A DNA stretch of 64,000 bases from an uncultured bacterium (lineage in GTDB: Bacteria > Planctomycetota > GCA-002687715): positions 62,001-126,000 of the forward strand of contig CADEGH010000002.1 in assembly GCA_902826835.1 (NCBI GenBank), given 5' to 3'. The position numbers were made by a program, and so were the translations under genes. The notes beneath the pieces are model-generated. The model searched no databases, had not been told where the DNA came from, and saw only the letters and a program-made list of their open reading frames with translations. Positions 1 through 8,243 of this stretch are shown here, piece by piece (positions within the stretch are counted from its first letter, which is position 1; every line of letters starts with the position of its first letter).

Positions 1-2845
1 GAACCGGCTCGAACTCCGGTGCGTGGAGGATACGCTCGCACTCACTCTTGCGCACGCAGGCTCGCAGGGGCTCGAACTCCGCTTCCCCGGCGAGGGCCCC
101 GGCCCATTCGAGGGCCCATTCGATGGCCAAGCTGCGACAGAGTTCGGGCGATAGGTTGGCCGAAGCCGCCGTCCCCTGCTTGGCCACGAGCAAAGCGCAG
201 CTCGCTCCAGAGCGGAGCAAAGGAATGGCTCCGTTCCGTTGGCGTACGCGTTCGTCTTCGAGCAGGCGGCGCACCAAGATCAGGGCTGGGCCGTATTTGT
301 GGTGGCTGACCAGGATACGAACCGCCCGCTCCCCCACGGTTTCTAGGCGATCCCACTCATCGTCTTCGGCAGCCGCGAGGACCGCCAATTCCATGGCCCC
401 GTCCTTCTCGAGTCCGACGCGCAGAGAGGTGAAGTCGGGGTCGTGTTCGGCGCCGGGGCCTAAGAGCTCTTCGGCAATCGAAAGCGCACGCTTGGCCTCC
501 GCCGTCGCGCCCGTCGAGGCCGAAGCGCGGGCCAGGTTGATCCAAATGATGGAGTCCGAGGGGCGGGCCACTGCCGCTTGCCTCAGATACTGAGCCGCCT
601 CCTCCTCCCGACCCAGCCGAGCCAACGTCGCCCCCAAGGACACTTGGGCGTCGATATTCTTCGGCTCGTGTTCGAGCGCTTTCCTCAGCACCGCGAGGGC
701 CTCGGCTTCTTGCTTCAGGTGGAAGAGTGCGTTGCCCAGGTTGTGTAGGGCTCGAGGATCGTCGGGATCCGCCCGCAAAGCGGCGCGCAGCGCCAGAGCG
801 GCTTCCTGATTGCGTCCCAATTCCGACAGACAGTAAGCGCGGCTGAACGGATACTGGGCGCTCGAGGGCTCGATCGCCTCGGCGGCAGCGAAGGCGGCCA
901 CCGCTTCTTCGTGCTGCCGGAGCTCGCGGTAGAAGACCCCCAAATTGCCGTGGTAACGAGCGCGCGTCGGCATGAGCTCCACCGCACGTCGGGCCAGCGG
1001 CAGCCCCTCCTCGGCGCGACCAGTCAACAGGTGGGAGTGGGCGAGCACGGTGTGGGCTTCGGCATTGCCGGGAGAGAGGGCGAGCGCGCGTTGGGCCGCC
1101 GCCTTTCCCTCGCTCGCCCGCCCGCTACGGACACAGGCCTCGCCCATCCGCACCAGAGCGCTGACCGAATTGGGGGTCAGTTGAATGACCGCCTCGCTGG
1201 CCGCGATTGCCCCCGGCATGTCCTCGCATTCGAGGAACCCAAAAGCCCGCAGGCGATGCGCCGCGATCGAGTTGGGCCACCGGTGCAACAGGGCTTCCGT
1301 GCCCTCCTCCACGATTCTCGCGTCAAGATCGTGGGTCGCGGCATGGACCCAACTCTCGATGTCCAGTCCGCGCACGGTGGGAGCCAGCCAGATCGCGCGC
1401 TCGAGGGCGTCCCGAGCTTCCCCATAGGCACTTTCCCGACCCTCATGCCCCTCAGCCAACAAGTGCTCGCCCAAGCAGAACCAGTCGACGGACGTGACCG
1501 GAGTGCGAGCGCGGGCACGCGCCGCCTCCGCCTCTTCGACTCTCCCCAGGGCTTTGAGCGCACTGGCCCGCAGGAGATCGGCTCCCGCCACCGACTCCAG
1601 AGCGCGGTGGTTTTCGTCGAGAATTCGCAGGGCCTCACCGGGTCGTTCGCTCATGGACTCCGCCAGGACGAGACCAATCACGGCCTCGGGGGCGCCGCCG
1701 CCCAACCGCATGGCTCTTTGGAAGGCACTGCGAGCCTGCTGGACATCACCTTCACCACACTCGAAGAAGGCCTCGGCGATGAGCCGATCCCGCTCCATCG
1801 ATTCGCGCGCTTTCCGCTCTGAATCGAGCATCCCGCGCTCCCGAATGTCCTTCGCCAAGAGCCAGACCAGCAAAGGGCTCAACAGGACCAGGAGCAACAA
1901 GGACGTCGCAAGCAGCGGGTGACGTTTGGCCCACCTCACCGACTTTTCGAGGGTGGTCAGTTGGAACACCGCGACCGGGCGACCTTCCCGCACGGCCGCG
2001 AGATCCTCCGCCAGGGCCAAGGCCGAGGCGTAGCGGCGATCGGGGTCTTTCTCGAGCGCGGCCAAGACCACGGCTTCAAGATCGTCGGATACCCCCACCC
2101 GCAGCGCCTGGGGCGATTTGGGGTGCTCCTCGAGGGTGGCGCGGAACTGTGCATCCTCGGTATCGCCGCCGTGGGGGCGAACCCCGGTCAACGCCTCGTA
2201 AAGGGTGACCCCAAGCGAGTAGACGTCCGACCTCGGATCGGCGCTCGAACCTCGCTGGATCAAGCGCTCGGGTGCGATGTAACCCGGGGTCCCGACCAAC
2301 TCCCCGGCACTCGACGGAAGCCAGGACTCGACCAGTGAATCAAAGGCCAATCCGAAATCGAGGAGCACGGGGTCCAACGACTCGGTCACGAGGATGTTGG
2401 CGGGCTTGATGTCGCGATGCACGATGCCGGCTTCGTGCGCGACCTCGAGGGCTCGCGCCGCCTTCTCGAAGAAGGTGAGCAACTGGGGCAACGTGAACTC
2501 GGGCCGCGTCTTCATCCACACCGCCAGGGACCGACCCTCCACGAGCGGCATCACGAACCAGGGTACGCCCCGTTCGGTGCCGAGATCGATCAGCGTGCAA
2601 ATGCTCGGGTGTGCCAGCCGCGCCGAGATCAAGGCCTCCCGTCGGAAGCGCAGGCGCTGGTGTTCGGCGGGAGCGCCGCCGGCCACGAGCATCTTGAGGG
2701 CCACCTTGCGTCCCAGCCAAGTGTCCTTCGCCACGAAGACGACCCCGTGCGCACCTCGGCCCAGCTCGGCCTCCAACTCGTAACGACCGATCCGCTCGCC
2801 CGCGGAGGGGATCGGAATCGAGAGCGTGGGTCGCGACTCGCTCAT
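1..2845 (-). CDS. Transmembrane Ser/Thr protein kinase with TPR region (3' end outside window)
   Basis: Hanks-type eukaryotic-like Ser/Thr kinase; it should phosphorylate Ser/Thr residues of cytoplasmic targets. The first ~280 residues are the kinase domain: glycine loop GRGAHGVV (30-37), ATP-binding Lys51 in VALK, catalytic loop HRDIKPAN (143-150), DFG (163-165) and APE near 191. One hydrophobic segment (about 310-330, LLATSLLLLVLL) follows, then an Ala/Leu/Glu-rich series of TPR-like helix pairs running to the window edge. 948 codons are visible and no stop is reached, so the C-terminus is missing. The ATG at 2845 overlaps the TGA of the upstream kinase in an ATGA, so the two are translationally coupled and probably co-transcribed. 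All catalytic residues appear intact. The substrate is unknown; the TPRs suggest a protein-protein sensing or scaffolding role. Confidence 0.93.
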   Translation of the reverse strand, partial: MSESRPTLSIPIPSAGERIGRYELEAELGRGAHGVVFVAKDTWLGRKVALKMLVAGGAPAEHQRLRFRREALISARLAHPSICTLIDLGTERGVPWFVMPLVEGRSLAVWMKTRPEFTLPQLLTFFEKAARALEVAHEAGIVHRDIKPANILVTESLDPVLLDFGLAFDSLVESWLPSSAGELVGTPGYIAPERLIQRGSSADPRSDVYSLGVTLYEALTGVRPHGGDTEDAQFRATLEEHPKSPQALRVGVSDDLEAVVLAALEKDPDRRYASALALAEDLAAVREGRPVAVFQLTTLEKSVRWAKRHPLLATSLLLLVLLSPLLVWLLAKDIRERGMLDSERKARESMERDRLIAEAFFECGEGDVQQARSAFQRAMRLGGGAPEAVIGLVLAESMSERPGEALRILDENHRALESVAGADLLRASALKALGRVEEAEAARARARTPVTSVDWFCLGEHLLAEGHEGRESAYGEARDALERAIWLAPTVRGLDIESWVHAATHDLDARIVEEGTEALLHRWPNSIAAHRLRAFGFLECEDMPGAIAASEAVIQLTPNSVSALVRMGEACVRSGRASEGKAAAQRALALSPGNAEAHTVLAHSHLLTGRAEEGLPLARRAVELMPTRARYHGNLGVFYRELRQHEEAVAAFAAAEAIEPSSAQYPFSRAYCLSELGRNQEAALALRAALRADPDDPRALHNLGNALFHLKQEAEALAVLRKALEHEPKNIDAQVSLGATLARLGREEEAAQYLRQAAVARPSDSIIWINLARASASTGATAEAKRALSIAEELLGPGAEHDPDFTSLRVGLEKDGAMELAVLAAAEDDEWDRLETVGERAVRILVSHHKYGPALILVRRLLEDERVRQRNGAIPLLRSGASCALLVAKQGTAASANLSPELCRSLAIEWALEWAGALAGEAEFEPLRACVRKSECERILHAPEFEPV

Positions 2846-5800
2846 CGGAATTCCTCCTCGAGCTCCCGGGCAGCGGCCCAAAGCCGGGACAATCTGGTCC
2901 GCACCGCTTCCGGGCAGAGGACGAGGGCCGCAGTTTCCCGGATCGCGTCGAGGTCAGGGTCGAGCCGGAGGAACTGCAGCTCGAGCGCCAACTGGCTCTG
3001 CCCACGATCGAATCGTTCCCCCTCGGCGCGCGTCGCCGCGAGCCACGCCTCCAGGTGGTCGGCGGCCAGCGCGTACCAGGCCTCGCGCAGCCCCTCCCCC
3101 AAGCGATCTCGGCTGCGGCCGGCCAGCGCCAGCGCGGTCGAACGTGCGGCGCGGAACAGCACGGCTCGGTGGGTGATGACCCGATGGTGGTCAGCGACCT
3201 TGAGGGCGCGCCGCCAGGACTCGGCGGCGATCACGTGTTGGTCGGCATACGAAAAGTGCGTTGCGCCAAACGTCTGTTCGGGCTTGGCCTCCGGATCCAG
3301 AGGCGGAAGCGCGCGACTCGCCTTGGCCTCCTCGATCAGCAACTTGGCATGTTCGATCCAACCGGGACCATCGAACTCGGTGCCATCGCTCTGATCCAAA
3401 TTCCGCAGGCCGGCCTCGAACTCACGCAGGGCCTCCTCGCCTCCGCCGATCGAACACAGCGCCATGCCGAGTTTGCAGGCGATGCGCCCGACTTTGGGTG
3501 CGCAGTGCTGCGCCTGCCGATAGGCCAAAACCGCGGCCTCGGGGCGGTCGATCTGGGCCAAGAGGTCAGCCTTCATTTCCCAGGCATCGGCCGAACAAGG
3601 GTTGCTGCTGAGCCCCGCCGTGATCTGGGTGAATGCCGCCGACAATTCGCCCCGGTCCACCAGGAAGTCGGCGTAGTGGATTCGGACATCCTCGATATCC
3701 GGATTGGCCGACAGCGCCTCCTGAAACGAGGCCTCCGCCTCCGAGAGTTTTCCCTGCTTCACGCGCAAGCGGGCCAATCGACCGAGGACCGCCGGGTGCC
3801 CGGGCGCTAGTTCCAACGCCTGGGTGAGGCGGCCCTCGGCGGCCACGGTATCGCCGCGGAGGTCTCGCGTGCGCGCCAAGTCCAAGAGCGAATCCGCGGT
3901 CGCAAGGCGGCGGGCGCCCTCCTCGGCCTCGTCGAGCGCGCTGCTCAGTTCGCCTTGAGCGATCAAACACTCGATCAGGTGTCGCCGCGCCTGGGCATGG
4001 TCCAACTGGGTTCGAAGAACGCGGCGGTAGGCGTTGACCGCGCTCCGAAGATCATTCGAGATTTGCGCGACCCTGGCCGTGCAGAAATCCAGCGTGGCGA
4101 GGGTGGGATCGCGTTTCCGAACTTCGCCCAACAGTTCTTCGGCTCGCGCCAAGTCTCCGAGCAACGCGTACCCGATGGCGATGCGAGCCGCTCCCGACTC
4201 GGTGCGATCATTCCTCGCGAGGAAAGACTCGGCAGCCCGACGGAATCTCGTGGTCTCACCGGCCAGCGCGGCGGCTCGGCAGTACTCCTCCAAGAAAAAC
4301 GGACGGGGCGTCTCGGTCCGCAGGATCGCCTGTTCAAACCAACGCATCGCTTCTTTGGCCGAACGCTTCTGCGATCCGACATCGGTCAAGAGGAGCAACT
4401 GACCGCGCAGGTGGCAGCCAGTCGCGCCCAACGCCCGCGGGATCGGCGCGGGAGTGCGCACGGGGGCAGCCCGAACCGCGGCATTCCCGTTGAAGGCTTC
4501 AATGGCCGGCAGCAGTCCTTCGAAGCGCGCGACTTGGCTGAAGCGCGGTGCGGGCGGGGATGTGCGGTTCGCCACGCACTCCGCCACGGCCAACGCCGCG
4601 GAGAGGGCAAGATGGTCGGGAGCCGCTTGCGAAGCCTCCCGGAGGAGTCGCACCGCCTCCGCCGACGCCCCGTCTCCCAGTTGCCGAAGTCCACGGACCA
4701 TTTGCAGTTCGGAGGCATCGACCTGCGCCCGGGCACGCACGGGTTCGAGTCCGGCCCGCCGCTCGAAGTGTTCGGAGATGAGGATGCCCGAGGTCATCGA
4801 AAGCACCAAGACGAGCAAAACCGACGCGGCACGGACCGGCTCCCGAGCGATCCACCGCAGGGGTCGGAGCAGCGCCGCCGGCCGGCGCAGGGAGGACGGT
4901 CGCCCTTCGATCCAACCCCGCAGGTCCTGAGCAACCGCGGAAGCCGTTGGGTACCGCCGGCTTGGATCCCTCGCCAAACACGCGACCACGATCTCCGCGA
5001 GCCCGCGCGGGATTTCCGGGCGCAGTTTGCGCGGGGACAGCAGTCGTTCGCTGAGAATCGCCCGGTACAAGGCTCCCCGGGTTGCCCCCACGAAGGGGCG
5101 CCTGCCCATCAGGACCTCGTAGCACATCACCCCGAGCGCGTAGACGTCTCCTCTTTCATCGGGAGTGCCGGGGTCCGGAAGGAGACGCTCGGGTGGCAGG
5201 TACGCGGGAGTTCCGACGACATCCCCCGAACGCGTCAACCCGGATTCGGAGTCCCTCTCCTCCAAGGCGAGCCCGAAGTCCAAGAGGATGGGAGTTCCCC
5301 GATCGGTGATGAAGACGTTGTGGGGCTTCAGGTCGCGGTGCACCACCCCCACGAGATGCGCCGAGGACAGGGCGAGGGCGATGCCCTCAAACAAGGTGGC
5401 GATCTCGACGAACTGCACCGCCGTGGTCGGCATTTCCAATGTCGGGGCAGCACCCTCCGGCGAGGAAGCATGACGCCGACCCGAGAGCCGCGCTCCGAGG
5501 GTGTGGCCGGAGAGCAGAGGCATCGTGAGATAGGGAAGGCCATGCTCGATGCCGAGATCCAAAACCGGGCAGATCCCAGGGTGACGCAGCCTCGAGGCAA
5601 TCGCCGCCTCCCGGCGAAAGCGCAACAAGGAGGTCGCACTCTTGCGGCCGCCAAAACAAAGCACCTTCAGGGCAACCTCCCGCCCCAAGGTGGTGTCCGT
5701 GGCGGCGTAGACCACGCCCTGCCCACCTCGGCCAAGTTCGCGGTCGATCCGGTACCGGCCGAAGCGGAACCCGTCTTTGGTCTCGGGTGGCAAGACTTCG

Positions 5801-5991
5801 ACCGGCGCCACCAAGATCTCGGCGTAGGCCCGCTCGATCACCGCTTCGAACCCCGGCCACAGAGCCTGATAGTCCGCGAGTCCGGCCTCGCGTCCCCCCT
5901 CCCGGTCCAGAAGGACCCGGCGCAGGAAGGCGTTGACCACACCCTCGGAATCGGGAGGTTCGGCGCCCAGAAAGTCCGTGGGATCGCTCAT
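2842..5991 (-). CDS. Transmembrane Ser/Thr protein kinase with TPR region
   Basis: 1049-residue Hanks-type kinase. A ~75-residue N-terminal extension (FLRRVLL, YQALWPGFEA) precedes the catalytic domain; a similar segment (FLIRYWHD, DYLRLFPG) precedes the kinase domain of the third kinase in this window. Visible motifs: GRGGQGVV (87-94), Lys109, HRDLKPHN (218-225), DFG (238-240), PPE in place of APE (~266-268). A transmembrane helix lies at about 387-405 (AASVLLVLVLSMTSGILI). The C-terminal ~600 residues are TPR-like repeats, for example YRRVLRTQLDHAQARRHLIE and VLGRLARLRVKQGKLSEAEA. ATG at 5991 faces a divergent intergenic region that should carry the promoter. It is the first gene of a two-kinase unit, and its TGA overlaps the next ATG. 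The TPR half may act as sensor or as docking site for the partner kinase. Confidence 0.94.
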   Translation of the reverse strand: MSDPTDFLGAEPPDSEGVVNAFLRRVLLDREGGREAGLADYQALWPGFEAVIERAYAEILVAPVEVLPPETKDGFRFGRYRIDRELGRGGQGVVYAATDTTLGREVALKVLCFGGRKSATSLLRFRREAAIASRLRHPGICPVLDLGIEHGLPYLTMPLLSGHTLGARLSGRRHASSPEGAAPTLEMPTTAVQFVEIATLFEGIALALSSAHLVGVVHRDLKPHNVFITDRGTPILLDFGLALEERDSESGLTRSGDVVGTPAYLPPERLLPDPGTPDERGDVYALGVMCYEVLMGRRPFVGATRGALYRAILSERLLSPRKLRPEIPRGLAEIVVACLARDPSRRYPTASAVAQDLRGWIEGRPSSLRRPAALLRPLRWIAREPVRAASVLLVLVLSMTSGILISEHFERRAGLEPVRARAQVDASELQMVRGLRQLGDGASAEAVRLLREASQAAPDHLALSAALAVAECVANRTSPPAPRFSQVARFEGLLPAIEAFNGNAAVRAAPVRTPAPIPRALGATGCHLRGQLLLLTDVGSQKRSAKEAMRWFEQAILRTETPRPFFLEEYCRAAALAGETTRFRRAAESFLARNDRTESGAARIAIGYALLGDLARAEELLGEVRKRDPTLATLDFCTARVAQISNDLRSAVNAYRRVLRTQLDHAQARRHLIECLIAQGELSSALDEAEEGARRLATADSLLDLARTRDLRGDTVAAEGRLTQALELAPGHPAVLGRLARLRVKQGKLSEAEASFQEALSANPDIEDVRIHYADFLVDRGELSAAFTQITAGLSSNPCSADAWEMKADLLAQIDRPEAAVLAYRQAQHCAPKVGRIACKLGMALCSIGGGEEALREFEAGLRNLDQSDGTEFDGPGWIEHAKLLIEEAKASRALPPLDPEAKPEQTFGATHFSYADQHVIAAESWRRALKVADHHRVITHRAVLFRAARSTALALAGRSRDRLGEGLREAWYALAADHLEAWLAATRAEGERFDRGQSQLALELQFLRLDPDLDAIRETAALVLCPEAVRTRLSRLWAAARELEEEFR

Positions 5992-6314
5992 GCACGTCGG
6001 GAGGGGCTCTTGGTCTGGGACCCGGACCCTCTCCGGAGGGTCGGCGCGGGTTGGGCGATCTTACGCCGCAGGCCCGGTGCGGAACCGGCACCACCCCGGA
6101 AGCCCCCCGGATGACGGTCCCCCTGACATTTTCCAGATTTGTTGTCCCGAATCCACGGTGCCGGGCATAGAGGGAAGAGGGAGCGCGGCCACTCGTCGGG
6201 GCCGTCCTTCCCGGGTCCGCTAGCTCGAGCAGACTTCTGAAACGTCTGGTCCCGCGGTCCTGCGTCCCGGATAGCGACCCATCATCGCCGGGCGAGGACT
6301 GCGGGCAGCCGCAT

Positions 6315-6345
6315 TTCGATCCGCCATCAACGCTGGCGGATCGAA
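6315..6345. promoter_or_regulatory. Perfect 12-bp inverted repeat, 7-nt loop (hairpin 1)
   Basis: TTCGATCCGCCA at 6315-6326 is exactly complementary to TGGCGGATCGAA at 6334-6345 with a 7-nt spacer. There is no T-run on either side, so it does not look like an intrinsic terminator. It could be a dyad operator or an RNA structure in one of the divergent leaders. Confidence 0.6.
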
Positions 6346-6385
6346 CCGGCGGGTCCGACGAGAGCGCGCAGCCACGCGCTCGGGC

Positions 6386-6416
6386 CCCGCCGAGACCCGA
6401 AGTTGGTCTCGGCGGG
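6386..6416. promoter_or_regulatory. Perfect 12-bp inverted repeat, 7-nt loop (hairpin 2)
   Basis: CCCGCCGAGACC at 6386-6397 pairs exactly with GGTCTCGGCGGG at 6405-6416, again with a 7-nt spacer. Same geometry as hairpin 1 but unrelated sequence, 40 bp further on. It is followed by a C9 tract rather than a T-run. Confidence 0.6.
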
Positions 6417-6585
6417 AGGTCCCCCCCCCGGTGGTGTGGGGTTAGCGACTTGATCCCCCACCCACCCCCGCCACGGACTGGCGACTCCTGAATTGCGTCC
6501 GGATTTCCACCCAGGTGCCCAAGTTCGTTATCCTTGATCCGATCGAGGGGGGTTGACCTCGAAGCCATCGACCAAGGTGGAACTC

Positions 6586-7308
6586 ATGAAATCACTGGTT
6601 TTTTCAAGGATTCTGGGCGTTTGGGGCCTGATCGGGGCAGCTTTGCTGATGGCCGCTCCGCAGGTCGAGGTCCCTCCGGTTACTAAACCGGCGCCTCCGC
6701 CGATTGCAAAACCGGCGCCTCCGCCGGTGGCGGAACCCCAATCCCCGCCCGCCGGAAACGTCCAGAGCGAGGCCGTGCGACAAGCCAACGCGGAATTCCA
6801 GGCCGAGCTTGAGCGCATCAAGAACGACCCGGAACTCGCGCGCAATCCGAGGAAGCGCCTCGCCCTCGAGGAGGCCCTCCGGCAGAAGCATGAAAAAAAG
6901 CTCGCCGAACTGAAGAAGTCGGGCGGAGCGGCCCCACCTACCGAGGACCCGACCGGCAAGGGACCAGGCGGGCGAGGTCGCGGACGCCCCGTCTTCGTAC
7001 CCGGTCAGCCCCCGGTCGCGCCCCTACCCAAAACTCCCCTGGCCCCGGAGCAGGTGCAGCAGGCAGAAAAGGCCAAGGCCGACGCGGAACGCGACGCTGG
7101 CCTGGCCGCTGCCAAGTCCGAGTACGACGCCGCGTTGGCGCAAGCCAAAGTCCAGTTTGCCAACGACCCGGCTCAGTTCGCGGATCGCGCCCAGAAACTG
7201 CGCACCCAGTATGACGACCAAGTGAGGGCGATCCTCGCCACGCACGCCGCCAGAATGAAGGCACTCGGGATCGCTCCGGCCCCCCCGGCTCCCAAGAAAG
7301 AGGGCTGA
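6586..7308 (+). CDS. Exported Pro-rich / coiled-coil protein of unknown function
   Basis: 240 residues. The ATG at 6586 is preferred over an upstream TTG at 6553 because AGGTGG precedes it and the protein then begins with a signal peptide (MKSLVFSRILGVWGLIGAAL). After the signal comes a short repeat of KPAPPP/AEPQSPP type (about 28-50), then a charged helix (AEFQAELERIKNDPELARNP) ending in a Lys/Glu segment, a Pro/Gly-rich linker, and a second long helical segment (AEKAKADAERDAGLAAAKSE) before a Pro/Lys tail. This composition suggests an extended periplasmic or envelope-spanning spacer protein. No enzymatic motif is visible and I do not recognise the family. Confidence 0.75.
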   Translation: MKSLVFSRILGVWGLIGAALLMAAPQVEVPPVTKPAPPPIAKPAPPPVAEPQSPPAGNVQSEAVRQANAEFQAELERIKNDPELARNPRKRLALEEALRQKHEKKLAELKKSGGAAPPTEDPTGKGPGGRGRGRPVFVPGQPPVAPLPKTPLAPEQVQQAEKAKADAERDAGLAAAKSEYDAALAQAKVQFANDPAQFADRAQKLRTQYDDQVRAILATHAARMKALGIAPAPPAPKKEG

Positions 7309-7322
7309 TCGTCCGCTCACGT

Positions 7323-7338
7323 CTCCGGGGAACCGGAG
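7323..7338. terminator. Hairpin at convergent junction
   Basis: CTCCGG (7323-7328), GGAA tetraloop, CCGGAG (7333-7338) sits between the stop codons of two convergent genes, so it may end transcription in either direction. No T-run. Confidence 0.4.
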
Positions 7339-7344
7339 CGCCAT

Positions 7345-7953
7345 TCAGAGGGGCTTGTCCAGAGCTTCCTCGATCACCCTGAGAGCGCCCGCCCATTCGG
7401 GCTCGGACAGCGCGCGTCGTCCCACGTGAGCCATCTCGCGAATCGCGTGCGCAGTGGCCCCAGCCCTCCTAGCCCCAAGCACATGCGAGGCGAGTTGCCG
7501 CTCCGTGCCCTGGGCCACCAAGGCGGCAACTCCGAGGAGTTCCTTCACGCGCAGCGGCAACCCGGGCCGAGACAGCACCTCCCCGTAAGCAGCCCGGACG
7601 ATCCATCTCTCGAAGTCTGGGTGCATCTTGGCGAGTTCCTCCCGCACTCGCTCCGCCCTCGAACCGTAGACCGCGACGAAAGTCTCGGCGCCGCGAGTGT
7701 CCCGATCGGAAACCTCCACGCTCGGGGCGCCGGATCTTGGCTCCAAGCGGCGCCACCGCGCGAAGGCCCGCACGGTGCGGGGGACGCCCGCGTAGAGCGG
7801 CGCCATGATCAGAGTCTCCTCTATGGCCTCAATGAGATTGGGATCGCCGTGCACCGCCTGCAAACGTTCGGCAACTCCCAATTCACTGTCGACGCAGACA
7901 CTCACGAGGAGCTCGGCCAACGCTTGCAACTCCGGAGAGACGGCGTCATCCAT
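7345..7953 (-). CDS. Carboxymuconolactone decarboxylase / AhpD-fold family protein
   Basis: 202 residues from ATG 7953 (MDDAVSPELQAL); an upstream in-frame start would only add a low-complexity extension. The C-terminal half carries the all-helical CMD signature: AYGEVLSRPGLPLRVKELL, then ASHVLGARRAGATAHAIREM. It lacks the CxxC pair of true AhpD peroxidases, so it is closer to the decarboxylase-like branch with the conserved His in SHV. The N-terminal half (ELLVSVCVDSELGVAERL) looks like a second helical copy of the fold. The substrate cannot be predicted. It stands alone and is convergent with the exported protein upstream. Confidence 0.75.
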   Translation of the reverse strand: MDDAVSPELQALAELLVSVCVDSELGVAERLQAVHGDPNLIEAIEETLIMAPLYAGVPRTVRAFARWRRLEPRSGAPSVEVSDRDTRGAETFVAVYGSRAERVREELAKMHPDFERWIVRAAYGEVLSRPGLPLRVKELLGVAALVAQGTERQLASHVLGARRAGATAHAIREMAHVGRRALSEPEWAGALRVIEEALDKPL

Positions 7954-8243
7954 GCGGGCGCAGGTTAAGCAGGAGTGGCCAGCCCCACCCGGGGCGCGGT
8001 TGCCATTTCCGCAATTTCCGAACCGCTGGTCCAAAACGAGTCCGTTTCTCCAAGAAGAATTTGAGTTTGACCGTCATCCGAAGCGGCCTGGCGCCGCTCG
8101 TTGAGTTGTGGTGGGATCTCTCCCGCCCCCGCTGGCTGCCCCTTGAGGTGCAACCGCCGGTCCCCAAGCCTCGGGAGAGGTGAGGCCCACCCTCCCTCTC
8201 CCGAGCAGCCTTTGGGTCTTCCTCTCTCCTGCTGAGTTGAACT

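Larger units (their letters stand above)
5992..6585. promoter_or_regulatory. Divergent intergenic region between kinase operon and exported-protein gene
   Basis: 594 bp with no convincing gene. It lies between the minus-strand kinase pair and the plus-strand gene at 6586, so it should carry both promoters. It contains two perfect 12-bp inverted repeats (listed separately), a run of nine C at 6421-6429, and a GC-rich, pyrimidine-heavy stretch after it. I could not assign a clear -35/-10 pair. Confidence 0.5.

Noticed and set aside
3955..6114. Long plus-strand open frame opposite the second kinase
   Set aside because: The minus strand encodes an unmistakable kinase; the opposite frame is low-complexity Arg/Gln-rich sequence without motifs.
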